Source of the DNA: Gammaproteobacteria bacterium
Lineage (GTDB): Bacteria; Pseudomonadota; Gammaproteobacteria; Steroidobacterales; Steroidobacteraceae
NCBI GenBank assembly: GCA_027315105.1
Contig: DAHUYP010000003.1
Coordinates: 1 to 50,455, forward strand
Length of the DNA stretch: 50,455 nucleotides
Reading direction: 5' to 3'
In this document: positions 17,960-27,235 of the stretch, in pieces
How positions within the stretch are numbered: position 1 is the stretch's first letter
Layout: every line of letters begins with the position of its first letter
Translations under genes and position numbers: made by a program
The notes under the pieces: model-generated
Seen by the model: only the letters and a program-made list of their open reading frames with translations
The model's database searches: none
What the model was told of the DNA's origin: nothing

Positions 17960-18982
17960 TTAGAGCGCCGGCACCGGTCGCAGCGACCGGTTGAGCGCCA
18001 GGGTCGCCAACAATAGCAGGGCGGCGCCCGCATTGTGAGCCGTGGCGAGCCAGAGCGGAAAGCCGCGCAGCACCATGGTGGTGCCGATGGTGAGCTGCAG
18101 CAGCAGCAGCAGCAGCAGCGCCAGCCCGGCCTGGCGTACCGAGCCGCCACGCACGCGCAGTGCCGCGATGGCGGCGGCCAGCAGCGCCAGCGCGGCGGCG
18201 ATGGCGCCCAGGCGGTGCGTCAGGTGTATCGCCACCCGGGCCGGATTGTCGAGCACGCCCCCCTCGTAATTGATCCCCAGTCCGCCCCACAGGACATAGG
18301 CCGACCGAAAGTCCGCCTGCGGCCACCAGCTACCCTGGCAGGTGGGCAGGTCCGGGCAGGCGATCGCGGCGTAGTTGCTGCTGGTCCAGCCGCCCAGCGC
18401 GATCTGCAGCCCGAGGACCGCCAGTGCGATCCCCGCCAGGCGGCGTGCCGCCGCCAGGCCGGGGCCGCGCAATGGCTGTGCCGGCGCCCAGGCGCCGCCG
18501 CGCCGGCGCGGTGGGCTCAAGACCAGCCACCACAGCAGCGACAGGGTGGAGAAACCGAACAGCAGGTGCAGCGTGACGATCAGCGGCGTGAGCTGCCAGG
18601 TCACCGTCAGCATGCCGAGCACGCCCTGCAGCACCACGATCGCCAGCAGCAGCAGCACGAACCGCGGCGGCACGATGCGCTCGCGCCGCCAGGCGATGCC
18701 CATCGCCGTCAGGCACAGGATCAGCAGCCCGAGCGTGCTGGCGGCATAGCGGTGCACCATTTCCCGCCAGGCCTTGCCCACATCCAGCGGCCGCAGCGCC
18801 AGCGGCGCCGCGCGCTGCTCGGCCTGCGCTCCCGCGGGCGTGAGATGGCCATAGCAACCGGGCCAGTCGGGGCAGCCCAGTCCGGCATCGTTGAGGCGCA
18901 CGTAGGCGCCGAGTACGACCACCGCCAGGCAGAGCGAGAACGCGGCGACGGTGACGGCGCGGATCAGCGCAGGGTGGCTCAT
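17960..18982 (-). CDS. ctaA: Heme A synthase CtaA (COX15 family)
   Basis: 340 residues with eight predicted helices in two similar halves. Heme-ligand histidines are seen in VHRYAA and TLHLLFGF of the first half and in HLTHRLGA and TAHNAGA of the second. Two extracytoplasmic cysteine pairs, CPDWPGC (C37, C43) and CPDLPTC, mark the disulfide-bearing loops of the family. It converts heme O to heme A for cytochrome oxidase. A (CTG)7 run encodes a poly-leucine helix near residue 290. It follows the SCO-like gene by seven bases. Confidence 0.95.
   Translation of the reverse strand: MSHPALIRAVTVAAFSLCLAVVVLGAYVRLNDAGLGCPDWPGCYGHLTPAGAQAEQRAAPLALRPLDVGKAWREMVHRYAASTLGLLILCLTAMGIAWRRERIVPPRFVLLLLAIVVLQGVLGMLTVTWQLTPLIVTLHLLFGFSTLSLLWWLVLSPPRRRGGAWAPAQPLRGPGLAAARRLAGIALAVLGLQIALGGWTSSNYAAIACPDLPTCQGSWWPQADFRSAYVLWGGLGINYEGGVLDNPARVAIHLTHRLGAIAAALALLAAAIAALRVRGGSVRQAGLALLLLLLLQLTIGTTMVLRGFPLWLATAHNAGAALLLLATLALNRSLRPVPAL
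18098..18118. repeat. (CAG)7 trinucleotide run inside ctaA
   Basis: Seven uninterrupted CAG units on the plus strand, read as CTG on the coding strand and encoding seven leucines of a membrane helix. Because units are in-frame triplets, length change would lengthen the helix rather than break the gene. Confidence 0.8.
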
Positions 18983-18989
18983 GGGGGTG

Positions 18990-19607
18990 CTAACCGATGT
19001 GCGAGAGAGAGAGCAGCTTCTTCAGGTCGTCGCGCAGTCCCTTCGGGTCCGCGTCGGCATCGTACCGCATCATCAGATTGGCGCGAGGATCGACGATGAA
19101 GATCGTGGTGGCGCGTCGATCCGCCGGGAATTGCGCCAGCAGCTGCGTCCCCGCGGCGCCCTGCGCATCCAGCGTGATCAGGCCCGGATGCTCGCGCGCC
19201 AGGAAGGCGCGGTCGCAGCAGCGCTCGGTCACCAGGAACACCCGCTGCAAGCGTGGGCTCAGGTTGCCGAGCCCGAGATGCGTCTGGCGCATGAAATACA
19301 GGGTGCGGCGGCAATCGGCGTCACAGTCGCCGGCGCCGATGTAGAGCAGCGACCATTTGCCCGACAGCACGTCCGCAGCGGCGGGCCCGTCGCCACCGGG
19401 CGCGTCGGCATCGATGCGCACCAGGGATGGCGGTTGCAGCGGGCGCGGCGGCAGGATCAACGTGCCATGGTTGGTACGTCCGGCCGGACGCCAATCGGAA
19501 CCGTAGTAGATCAGGAACGACACCAGCAGCGGCGCGAAGAACGCCAGCAGCACCAGCAGCGGCAATGCGCGCTTGAAGCGCGCGCCCCCCCGCGCAGGCG
19601 TGCTCAT
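18990..19607 (-). CDS. SCO-like thioredoxin-fold membrane protein of the oxidase assembly cluster
   Basis: 205 residues from ATG 19607. One N-terminal membrane anchor (about residues 14–34) is followed by an extracytoplasmic thioredoxin-like domain with CDADC (C95, C99), the same CxxxC spacing as the copper-binding CPxxC of SCO1/SenC. I do not see the conserved SCO histidine in the expected late position, where DPRANLMMRY stands. So it may be a redox or copper assembly factor rather than a classical SCO. It lies between surf1 (ATGA overlap) and ctaA (seven-base gap), which ties it to cytochrome oxidase maturation. Confidence 0.82.
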   Translation of the reverse strand: MSTPARGGARFKRALPLLVLLAFFAPLLVSFLIYYGSDWRPAGRTNHGTLILPPRPLQPPSLVRIDADAPGGDGPAAADVLSGKWSLLYIGAGDCDADCRRTLYFMRQTHLGLGNLSPRLQRVFLVTERCCDRAFLAREHPGLITLDAQGAAGTQLLAQFPADRRATTIFIVDPRANLMMRYDADADPKGLRDDLKKLLSLSHIG

Positions 19608-20338
19608 CGCGGCGGCTTCTGCCAGTTCAGGTAGCCGTACAGCCCCAGCGCCAGCGCGGCGAAGGCCCACCACTGCACCGCATAGGAGAGGTGACGTGCA
19701 GCTCCGAGTCCGCCCGGGTGCCAATCGCGCGCATAGCCCAGCGGCTGGCCGGGATCGAGCAGCAGCTGGCGCGGTTCGAGCGGCCGTCCGAGCGCCGCCG
19801 CCAGGTCGGCCATGGTCGGAAAGCTCGTGACCTTGGGCCAGCGCGCGTCCAGGGCCGGTGCCACATGTCCCAGCGCGATGCCGGCCACCGGCAGGTCATC
19901 GAGCCGCCCAAGCGCCGTGACCGGCGCGGCGGCATCGAGATCGATGTTCGGCAGCCGGGCGCGGCTGGCCGTGCCGGCGACCCAGCCGCGATTGACGATC
20001 ACGGTCCGGCCGTCCGCGAGCTGCAGCGGCGTGAGCACCTGGTAGCCCGGCTGGCCCGCATGCGACATGTTGTCGAGCAGGAACTGATGCTGGCCGTCAT
20101 AGCTGCCCTGCAGCAGCACCTGCGCATAGCGCGCGAGCGCAGCCGAGGTGCGGCCCGCGAGCGGCGTCACGGCCTGTCCGCCGGCGTTGAAGCTGGCGGC
20201 CTGCGCGCGCTTTTGCAGCGCCCGGTGCCATTGCCAGCGGCCGAGATCCAGGAACAGGACCACGGCCGCCATCGTCAGCAGCGTCATGGCCCAGGTCGCG
20301 GACCAGCGGAATCGGCCGATTTTCAAGCTCAGCGGCAA
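19604..20338 (-). CDS. SURF1-family cytochrome oxidase assembly protein
   Basis: 244 residues with the SURF1 layout: N-terminal membrane helix (about 15–32, followed by LGRWQWHRALQKR), a periplasmic domain with NRGW and PGYQVLTPL motifs, and a C-terminal helix (HLSYAVQWWAFAALAL). SURF1 helps place heme A into CoxA. The best start is TTG 20338, preceded by GGAGC about nine bases upstream; I see no suitable ATG before the first helix. Its stop overlaps the SCO-like gene's start as ATGA. A divergent DUF2909 gene begins 180 bases away. Confidence 0.93.
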   Translation of the reverse strand: MPLSLKIGRFRWSATWAMTLLTMAAVVLFLDLGRWQWHRALQKRAQAASFNAGGQAVTPLAGRTSAALARYAQVLLQGSYDGQHQFLLDNMSHAGQPGYQVLTPLQLADGRTVIVNRGWVAGTASRARLPNIDLDAAAPVTALGRLDDLPVAGIALGHVAPALDARWPKVTSFPTMADLAAALGRPLEPRQLLLDPGQPLGYARDWHPGGLGAARHLSYAVQWWAFAALALGLYGYLNWQKPPR

Positions 20339-20518
20339 GCTCTGGAGCTCCGTCGGGGGGGGCGTGCATTGTGCCGGCCCGACGCAGCCAAAGTACAGGC
20401 TTGACGACTCCAGCCGCTATACTGGGCCGTCTCGGGCCGGCTCGAACCCCGCCCCGCCGCGCCAGCACCGGGCCGTCGCCGCCCGGCGCCTTCGGCCGAC
20501 TTTCATCGGAGGGCGATC

Positions 20519-20731
20519 ATGGATTTCATCCGCATCCTGATCTTCTGCCTGCTGGCCGCAATCGTGGCAAGCCTAGGCTCGGCGCTGTATTACCTCTACA
20601 CCGGGCACGGCGACTCCCGGAAGATGCTGCGCGCGCTCACCGTTCGCATTTCGCTGTCGATCGCGCTGTTCATGCTGCTGCTGATCGCGTGGCGGGCCGG
20701 TCTGCTCACGCCGCGCGGACTCCACCACTAG
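20519..20731 (+). CDS. DUF2909 (twin-transmembrane) protein
   Basis: 70 residues with two membrane segments (about 5–25 and 45–62) separated by a short basic loop YTGHGDSRKMLRALTVR, ending in a polar tail. This matches the DUF2909 small proteins commonly found between coxC and surf1 in gammaproteobacteria. It probably assists cytochrome oxidase assembly, but its role is not established. It is divergent from surf1. A TATACT box at 20418–20423 could be its -10 element, although no well-spaced -35 is evident. Confidence 0.85.
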   Translation: MDFIRILIFCLLAAIVASLGSALYYLYTGHGDSRKMLRALTVRISLSIALFMLLLIAWRAGLLTPRGLHH

Positions 20732-20798
20732 GGACCGCAACGCTCCGGTCGCCGCGTCGCGCACCACGGGGCTGATCTGCGCGCACGGCGGCGCGCCC

Positions 20799-21248
20799 TC
20801 AATACGGGCTGCCGTCCTTGTGAGTCGGGCCGCCCGACTTGCTCCAGCGCAGATCGATATCGGGGTATTCGGCGGCGTCGCCGCTGCGGCGCGAGCCGAC
20901 TTCCAGCACCAGGGCGGGAATCGCTCCGCGATTCTGCAGGTGGTGGCCGTCGGCGAGTCCGGCTTTGAAGCCGGCGCAGTCTCCGGATCGCAGGACTTCC
21001 TCTCCCTGGTCGCTGACCAGCACGACCTCACCCTCCAGCACCCAGACGAACTCGTCCTCGGCACTGTGCCAGTGGCGCTGGCTCGACCACGCACCCGCAG
21101 GCAGATGCAGCAGGTTGACACCGAAATCCGTGAGGCCGGCGGCGTCTCCCAGCACCTTGCGCAGCCGCTCGCGGCACGGTTCATCGAATGGGGCGGGGTA
21201 GCGGGAGCCCTTGCGTACCTGCACGGCGGACTGATCGATCTTCTTCAT
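20799..21248 (-). CDS. Cupin-domain protein
   Basis: 149 residues with a single cupin barrel. Metal-ligand residues are seen in QRHWHSAEDEFVWVLEGE (H59, H61 and E64/E66), with a second motif around the LADGHHLQN segment. No fused catalytic domain is present, so the substrate is unknown. AAAGGAGG lies about ten bases before the ATG, one of the best ribosome binding sites in the window. Downstream on the plus strand is the DUF2909 gene, with which it is convergent. Confidence 0.88.
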   Translation of the reverse strand: MKKIDQSAVQVRKGSRYPAPFDEPCRERLRKVLGDAAGLTDFGVNLLHLPAGAWSSQRHWHSAEDEFVWVLEGEVVLVSDQGEEVLRSGDCAGFKAGLADGHHLQNRGAIPALVLEVGSRRSGDAAEYPDIDLRWSKSGGPTHKDGSPY

Positions 21249-21315
21249 GGAAACTGGCCTCCTTTCCGGTCACGGATCGTTCGCCGGCCGCACCGATCGC
21301 CCAGCGCGCCGGCCG

Positions 21316-21573
21316 TCATCGCGGCGCCGACCGCGCTGCGCGCCCGGGCGCCGTCACCACGATGTCGATCGTCTCTGCCCCGGGGTCGAACACGATGCGC
21401 GCCTCGCCGCGCTCGAGCTGCCGCAGCACGTGCGCGACCTTTTCCTGCAGCGAGTAGTCGCGCCGCCCATATTCCGTGCCCTCGCGCAGGACGAACGCCT
21501 CGAGCACGCCGCGCAGCGCGTCGGCCGAAAGCTCCCGGTACGGCACCTCGATCGGATCGGTGCCGTCGGCCAT
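21316..21573 (-). CDS. UPF0270 (YheU-family) protein
   Basis: 85 residues from ATG 21573 (MADGTDPIEVPYRELS). The family signature is clear: VPYRELSADALRGVLEAFVLREGTEYG, then SLQEKVAHVLRQLERGEARIVFDP, closely matching E. coli YheU. Function is unknown. A GAGG element precedes the ATG. A longer start at 21645 would overlap the NRDE gene and is not preferred. It follows that gene by 37 bases on the same strand. Confidence 0.88.
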   Translation of the reverse strand: MADGTDPIEVPYRELSADALRGVLEAFVLREGTEYGRRDYSLQEKVAHVLRQLERGEARIVFDPGAETIDIVVTAPGRAARSAPR

Positions 21574-21610
21574 CACCGGCCCCTCGCGCGCGGCAGCGTT
21601 CGCCGACTGT

Positions 21611-22387
21611 TCAAGACGCCGCGGCCGCGGTGATCTGGAAGCCATATTCGACCCGTCCCGACGGCTCGCCGGAGCGGTCCCAGTTCCACTCGACGAAGCG
21701 CACCCGGCCCCCGGCGTCGAGCAGCACGATGGTCGAGCAGCGGGTGCCGTAATCGGGCGCGCGGATGAAAGCGCTCGACAGCAGTCGTTCCCACTCCAGG
21801 CTCACGCCGGTGCGCGGCAGCTGTTCGTCGTCGGCCTGGCGCCCGTCGCGCAGCAGCTGCAGCAGCGCCTCCTCGGCCGGCAGGCGCGCCAGCGCTGCCG
21901 CGAGCGCCGACTTCGCGTTGCGCACCTTCGGCCACGGCGTGTCGAGCAGGTGATTCGACAGTCCGTACACGCCCGGTCCGAGCAGATGGCCCTTGCCTGA
22001 AACGCTCTCGAACACCGCGAGCTGCTCGCGATCGCCGAAGATCAGGTTGAAACCATTGTAGGCGCCGGCCGTCTGCTGCAATTGCCGCAGCCGCTCCGCT
22101 GCCGGAATCGCGGCCGCCAGCGTTGCCGGCACCAGTGCGCCGCGACTGGGCGCATCCACCAGCGTGCGTGACGGATCACGATAATTGGTGAGCGCCGCGA
22201 ACCGGCCGTCGGCCGTGATGCCGAGCCACGTGCCGCCGGCGCTCAAATCACGGCCGGCGAGCATGCCGGGCTGCCGATCCCACCAGGCCGCACTGGCGGC
22301 CGGGCGCGCGTGGAATTCGTCGCGGTTGGCGGCCAGCACCAGCGGGTAGTGCGGATGTGCGCGCCAGGCGATCAGGATCAGGCACAT
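21611..22387 (-). CDS. NRDE-family protein (TANGO2 homologue)
   Basis: 258 residues that open MCLILIAWRAHPHYPLVLAANRDE, with the eponymous NRDE at 21–24 and the invariant Cys at position 2. Further family blocks are LAGRDLSAGGTWLGI, RFAALTNYR and YGTRCSTIVLLD. Members have an Ntn-hydrolase-like layout; recent work on human TANGO2 points to roles in lipid or heme handling, but no reaction is settled. It is divergent from the EF-G paralogue and is probably co-transcribed with the UPF0270 gene. Confidence 0.92.
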   Translation of the reverse strand: MCLILIAWRAHPHYPLVLAANRDEFHARPAASAAWWDRQPGMLAGRDLSAGGTWLGITADGRFAALTNYRDPSRTLVDAPSRGALVPATLAAAIPAAERLRQLQQTAGAYNGFNLIFGDREQLAVFESVSGKGHLLGPGVYGLSNHLLDTPWPKVRNAKSALAAALARLPAEEALLQLLRDGRQADDEQLPRTGVSLEWERLLSSAFIRAPDYGTRCSTIVLLDAGGRVRFVEWNWDRSGEPSGRVEYGFQITAAAAS

Positions 22388-22566
22388 GGATGCTCACCGG
22401 CGATGGGTGGAAGTGGCTGCATATCGCGTCGCGTCTCCTCGGCTGCGAATGATACACAGCCGCGCGCAGCGCGTGGCCGGCAGCCCCGGCGCGGGCTATG
22501 CTGCCAATCGCGATTTGCTAAGCTGCTGCCGGCAGGCAGACGCCGAGGGCCCGGAAGACCAGCCAG

Positions 22567-24624
22567 ATGGCCTACACGACTGCAGATATCCGCAATCTCG
22601 CACTGGTCGGGCACGCCGCCGCAGGCAAGACGATGCTGGCCGAGGCGCTGCTGCACACCGCGGGTGCCATTCGCGTGCAGGGGGAACTGGCACGCGGCAC
22701 GACGGTCTGCGACTCCGATCCGATGGAGCGCGAACTGCAGCACTCGGTCGACACCGCCGTGTGTCATTTCGATCTGCAGGGACGGCACGTCAATCTGATC
22801 GACACGCCCGGTTACGTGGATCTGCTGGGCCGTTCGCAGGCAGTGCTGGCGGCGGTGGAGACGGCCGCGGTCGTGATCGACGCCCAAAGCGGCATCGAAA
22901 TCGCCACCCGCCGCATGACGGAAGCGGCGGCCCGGCGCGGGCTCGATCGGATCATCGTCATCAACAAGATCGACCAAGGCGCAGCCGATCTGCCGGCATT
23001 GCTGCGGCTGCTGGCCTCAACGTTCGGTGCCCAATGCCTGCCGATCAATCTGCCGGCAGACGGCGGGCGGCGGGTGGTGGATTGCTTCTTCGCGCGCCAT
23101 GGTCCGAGCGCGGATTTTTCCAGCGTCGAGCAAGCGCATCGCAACATCATCGAGCAGGTCATCGAGGTGGACCCGGTACTGCTGGAGCGATATCTCGGCG
23201 GCGACGACGCCATCACGCCCGAGCAGCTGCACGAGCCGTTCGAGAAGGCGCTGCGCGAGGGTCACCTGGTTCCGGTCTGCTTCACCTCCGCTGCGAGCGG
23301 GGCGGGCGTGGCCGAGCTGCTGCAGTTGATCGTGCGCCTGCTGCCGAGCCCGCTCGAGGCGAATCCGCCCGCGTTCGAGCGAGACGACACGGCCGCCGCG
23401 GCGGCCGTCGGCGTGACCCCCGACCCGCAACTGCACGCGGTGGCGCACGTATTCAAGGTCAGCGTCGATCCGTACCAGGGGCGGATCGGGATGCTGCGGG
23501 TGCATCAGGGCACCCTGAGGGCGGGCGCGCAGCTGTTCGTCGGCGACCTGCGCAAGCCGTTCAAGGCCGGACACCTCTACAAGGTGCAGGGCGCCGCGCT
23601 GCAGGAGATCGCCGCGGCCGTGCCCGGCGATCTGTGCGCCATCACCAAGATCGATGAGCTGCAGTTCGATGCGGTGGTCCACAATTCGCACGACGAGGAC
23701 CATCTGCACCTGCGCACGCTGCCGCAGCCGGCGCCGATGCACGGCGTCGCCATCGCCGCTGCCCGGCACGGCGAGGAACAGAAGCTGGCCGACGCGCTGC
23801 ACAAGCTGATGTCCGAAGATCCGAGCCTGCGATTGGAGCACGTGCCCGCGCTCAACGAGACCGTGCTCTATGGCCTCGGGGAACTGCATCTGCGCGTGGT
23901 GCTCGAGCGCATGCAGCGCCAGTTCAACGTGACCCTGAAACTGCATGCCCCGAGCGTGCCGTATCGAGAAACGATCATGCGGGGCGCCGAAGGCCACTGC
24001 CTGCACAAGAAGCAGAGCGGCGGCGCCGGACAGTATGGCGAGGTGTTCCTGCGCGTCGAGCCCCTGCCGCGCGGCGCGGGCATCGAGTTCGTGGATGTGG
24101 TCAAGGGCGGCACCATCCCGTCGCAGTACATTCCCGCGGTGGAGAAGGGGGTGCGCCAGGTCCTGCAGACCGGCGCGATTGCCGGCTATCCGATGCAGGA
24201 TCTGCGCGTGGTGGTGCACGATGGCAGGACACATCCGGTCGATTCCAAGGAAGTCGCCTTCGTGACCGCCGGCCGCAAGGCCTTTCTCGATGCGATCGCC
24301 AACGCGCACGCCATCGTGCTCGAGCCGATCGTCAACCTGAACATCACCGCGCCGGCGGCTGCGATCGGCAGCATCGCCGGCGATCTGGGCTCGCTGCGCG
24401 CCCGCATCACCGGCGAGACGGTGCTGCCGGACAATCATGCGCTGATCACGGTGCAGGCGCCCCTGGCCGAGCTCGAGGACTACGGACACCGGCTCAAGGC
24501 GCTGACTTCCGGGGAGGGTCTCTACAGCATGGAATTCAGCCATTATCAGAGTGCGCCGCCCAAGCTGCAGCAGGACCTGATCGCCGCCTACGCTCGCCGC
24601 CACCGCGACGACATCGGCTCATAG
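22567..24624 (+). CDS. Elongation factor G-like GTPase (EF-G paralogue)
   Basis: 685 residues with all five EF-G domains. G1 is GHAAAGKT (15–22), G3 IDTPG (78–82) and G4 NKID (133–136); the domain IV and V blocks HKKQSGGAGQYGEV and LEPIVNLNITAP are also present. Unlike canonical FusA, the switch I RGITI motif is replaced by ELQHSV (56–61), and the P-loop is degenerate. This is the pattern of the second EF-G-like family whose role in translocation or recycling is unclear. It stands alone, far from rps/tuf genes. An MFS gene starts ten bases downstream. Confidence 0.9.
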   Translation: MAYTTADIRNLALVGHAAAGKTMLAEALLHTAGAIRVQGELARGTTVCDSDPMERELQHSVDTAVCHFDLQGRHVNLIDTPGYVDLLGRSQAVLAAVETAAVVIDAQSGIEIATRRMTEAAARRGLDRIIVINKIDQGAADLPALLRLLASTFGAQCLPINLPADGGRRVVDCFFARHGPSADFSSVEQAHRNIIEQVIEVDPVLLERYLGGDDAITPEQLHEPFEKALREGHLVPVCFTSAASGAGVAELLQLIVRLLPSPLEANPPAFERDDTAAAAAVGVTPDPQLHAVAHVFKVSVDPYQGRIGMLRVHQGTLRAGAQLFVGDLRKPFKAGHLYKVQGAALQEIAAAVPGDLCAITKIDELQFDAVVHNSHDEDHLHLRTLPQPAPMHGVAIAAARHGEEQKLADALHKLMSEDPSLRLEHVPALNETVLYGLGELHLRVVLERMQRQFNVTLKLHAPSVPYRETIMRGAEGHCLHKKQSGGAGQYGEVFLRVEPLPRGAGIEFVDVVKGGTIPSQYIPAVEKGVRQVLQTGAIAGYPMQDLRVVVHDGRTHPVDSKEVAFVTAGRKAFLDAIANAHAIVLEPIVNLNITAPAAAIGSIAGDLGSLRARITGETVLPDNHALITVQAPLAELEDYGHRLKALTSGEGLYSMEFSHYQSAPPKLQQDLIAAYARRHRDDIGS

Positions 24625-24633
24625 AGTCCGGCT

Positions 24634-26010
24634 GTGATGGACGGGCTGCCGACGCCGCGCCGCTATCGGGCAATCCTCGCGATCGCCTTTGGCACCGCGC
24701 TCGCGGTGATCGACGGTTCGGTCGTGACGGTCGCCTTGCCGACACTGGCACGCGACCTGCGCGTGGATCCCTCCGCCGCCGTGATGGTGGTCACCGTCTA
24801 TCAGCTGGTGCTGGTCATGACGCTGCTGCCGTTCTCGGCGCTCGGCAGCCGCATCGGGCTGCGCCGCCTCTACCAATCCGGCCAGCTCCTGTTCCTGCTG
24901 TCGACCATCCTGTGCTTCTTCGCCCGCAGCCTGCCGTTCATGCTGGCGGTACGCGCCATGCAGGGGCTCGGCGCCGCCGCTGCGCTGAGCGTGTCGAGCG
25001 CGCTGATCCGGGCCATCTATCCGGCGCGGCAGCTCGGGCGCGGACTCGGGATCAACAATGTCGTCGTGACCAGCGCCGCCACCATTGCGCCCACGCTCGG
25101 CGGGCTGGTGCTGTCGGTGGCCACCTGGCCGTGGATCTTCGCCGCGGCCTCGCCGCTGGCGCTGCTGTCGCTGTTGCTCGGCCGCCGGGTCCTGCCCGAG
25201 CCGCGGCCGCACCCGCAGCCGTTCGACGTGCTCGGCGCGCTGCTGTGCGCACTGACCTTCGGCCTGATCATCGCCGGACTCGAGAGTGCCGTGCACGGCA
25301 ACTCGCCTGCCATCGCGGCCGGCGTCGTGGTCTCGGGGGTGGTGGTCGCGTTCGTGTTCGTGCGGCGCGAGCTGGATTCGAACATGCCGATCCTGCCGCT
25401 CGATCTGCTCGCCAAGCCGGCGGTCGCGCTGTCCACGGTCGGCGGGCTCGCGGCCTTCCTCGCCTCGATGACGTTGATCGTGTCGCTGCCGTTCCGGCTG
25501 CAGCAGCAGTTCGGCTTCTCGCCCGGGGAGGTGGGCGCGGTGATCACGCCGTGGCCGCTGGGCACCATGATCATCGCGCCGCTGGCCGGCATATTGTCGG
25601 ATCGGTATCCAGCCGGGCTGCTCGGCGGCATCGGCATGGGCATCGCGACCGCGGCGTTGCTGCTGCTCGCGTTCCTGCCGGCCCACGTGTCGCAGCTCGA
25701 GCTGGCCTGGCGCATGATGCTCTGCGGCTGCGGGTTCGGGCTGTTTCTGTCGCCCAACGCACGCCTGATCGTGCACTCGGCGCCGCACGACCGGGCGGCC
25801 TCAGCCGGCGGACTGATCTCGACCACGCGACTGACCGGCCAGACGCTCGGCGCCACGCTGCTCGCAGCGCTGCTGTCCTTCGGCGTCGGCAGCAACCGCG
25901 TCCCCGCCCTGGTCGCCGCCGGCCTGGCATTGTTCGCCGGCATCTGCAGCGTCGCCCGCTTGAGTTCGGCGCTGAAGCCCGCGGCCGCGGCGCAGGTCCA
26001 CAAGGCCTAG
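24634..26010 (+). CDS. MFS exporter of the DHA2 (EmrB/QacA) type
   Basis: 458 residues with about 14 hydrophobic helices. Family motifs are IDGSVVTVALPTLARDL in the first helix (motif D1 region), LGSRIGLRRLYQSGQ (motif A) and AMQGLGAAAALSVSSALI (motif B/C region). The start is GTG 24634 or ATG 24637, ten bases after the EF-G-like stop, so co-transcription is likely. Such proteins export drugs, dyes or metabolites by proton antiport; the substrate cannot be inferred, and no regulator sits beside it. Confidence 0.9.
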   Translation: MMDGLPTPRRYRAILAIAFGTALAVIDGSVVTVALPTLARDLRVDPSAAVMVVTVYQLVLVMTLLPFSALGSRIGLRRLYQSGQLLFLLSTILCFFARSLPFMLAVRAMQGLGAAAALSVSSALIRAIYPARQLGRGLGINNVVVTSAATIAPTLGGLVLSVATWPWIFAAASPLALLSLLLGRRVLPEPRPHPQPFDVLGALLCALTFGLIIAGLESAVHGNSPAIAAGVVVSGVVVAFVFVRRELDSNMPILPLDLLAKPAVALSTVGGLAAFLASMTLIVSLPFRLQQQFGFSPGEVGAVITPWPLGTMIIAPLAGILSDRYPAGLLGGIGMGIATAALLLLAFLPAHVSQLELAWRMMLCGCGFGLFLSPNARLIVHSAPHDRAASAGGLISTTRLTGQTLGATLLAALLSFGVGSNRVPALVAAGLALFAGICSVARLSSALKPAAAAQVHKA

Positions 26011-26038
26011 GCTCGCGAGGCGCCGGCGGGCGCGCTCC

Positions 26039-27235
26039 TCAGGGGGTCGCATCGTCGATCTTCCTGACCAGCTCGGCCAGGTCGATCTCCTCGTCGATCG
26101 AGAATTCGAACGGCGCTCCGATCTGCGCGGAACGCTCGGCGGCCGGGCGGGCAGCGGCAGCGGCGCCGGCACGAGCGGCGTGATCCGCGAGCGGCGGCTG
26201 CGCCGCGGCGGGCGGTGCGGCGTAGGTGCAGTTCGCCGCGGCGCTGGGAGGCACCCAGTCGTGCTTCTGCGCCATCCAGCGCCGATAGCGATCGAAGTTC
26301 CACATGCCGTCCTCGCCGCCCGACTGCAGCACGGTGGCAAGCTGGCTGAACTGACCGGCGCGTATCGTGCCCTTGGCGGCGGAACTGGCGGTGAGGATCT
26401 CGCAGCTCGGCAGCAGCAGCTGCTCGCCGTGCGCTTCGAGGCGCTGGCAGACGACTCCGACCAGGCAGTCCGCCAGCTGTGCACGGATGCTGCTCTGGAT
26501 CTCGGCCGCGAACGACATGCACAGACGGCTGAGCGCTTCCGCGCACGTCGCCGAATGCATCGTCGTCAGCACCAGGTGCCCGGTCTCGGCGGCGTTCAAG
26601 GTGAGCCTCATGACCTCGGGTGAGCGCATCTCGCCGATCACGATGGCGTCCGGGTTCTCGCGCAACGCGTCGGTGATGGCCTGCTCGTAGCTGGGCGAGT
26701 GGGTCGGGACCTCGCGTTGTCGAATGAACGAGCGCCGATTGTTGAATAGGTACTCGATCGGGCTCTCCAGGCAGATGACGTTCCAGGCCCGCCAGGAATT
26801 GATTTCCTCGACCAGGGCGGCCAGCGTGGTGGATTTTCCCGAGCCGGTCGGGCCGGACACGATCACCAGGCCGGCGCGGGCCTCGATGAATCCGCGCAGG
26901 TCCGGGTGCAGGTTGCAGGCCTTCAGGTCATTGGCCGAGGCCATGAGCAGGCGCACGGCCAGCGCCACGCCGCGTACCGTGCGAAACATGCTGACCCGGC
27001 ACCGCGTCGCGGCTATGTCGACCGACAGGTCGGACGAGCCGCGCGCCAGGAATTGCGCCCAGCCCTCGCTGCCCAGCTGCTGCCTGGCCGCCTGCACGAG
27101 CTGCTGCTCGGAAATCGATTCCCGCAGCACGCGCAACTCGCCGCGGATGCGCGCCACCGCCGGCGTGTGCGCTTCCAGATGCAGATCGCTGGCACCGAGC
27201 TCGCGCGCCTTCAGGACCCATTCGGTCAATGACAT
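26039..27235 (-). CDS. PilT/PilU-like type IV pilus retraction ATPase (orphan)
   Basis: 398 residues from ATG 27235, preceded by AGAGGCG. The N-terminal PAS-like domain (ASDLHLEAHTPAVARIRGEL) and the GspE-type ATPase core are clear. Motifs are Walker A GPTGSGKS (128–135), Asp-box CLESPIEYLF, Walker B AIVIGEMRS (E202) and His-box HLVLTTMHSATCAEALSR. The Asp box has ES where EDP is usual. After the core, an Ala/Pro-rich linker (about 330–370) leads to an acidic tail ending DLAELVRKIDDATP, longer than PilT and more like PilU. No pilus genes are nearby. It probably powers pilus retraction as an accessory motor, which is inference. Confidence 0.88.
   Translation of the reverse strand: MSLTEWVLKARELGASDLHLEAHTPAVARIRGELRVLRESISEQQLVQAARQQLGSEGWAQFLARGSSDLSVDIAATRCRVSMFRTVRGVALAVRLLMASANDLKACNLHPDLRGFIEARAGLVIVSGPTGSGKSTTLAALVEEINSWRAWNVICLESPIEYLFNNRRSFIRQREVPTHSPSYEQAITDALRENPDAIVIGEMRSPEVMRLTLNAAETGHLVLTTMHSATCAEALSRLCMSFAAEIQSSIRAQLADCLVGVVCQRLEAHGEQLLLPSCEILTASSAAKGTIRAGQFSQLATVLQSGGEDGMWNFDRYRRWMAQKHDWVPPSAAANCTYAAPPAAAQPPLADHAARAGAAAAARPAAERSAQIGAPFEFSIDEEIDLAELVRKIDDATP

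Noticed and set aside
20401-20423. TTGACG…TATACT as a promoter for the DUF2909 gene
   Set aside because: The spacer is only 11 bases, so the two boxes cannot form one sigma-70 promoter; only the -10 remains possible.
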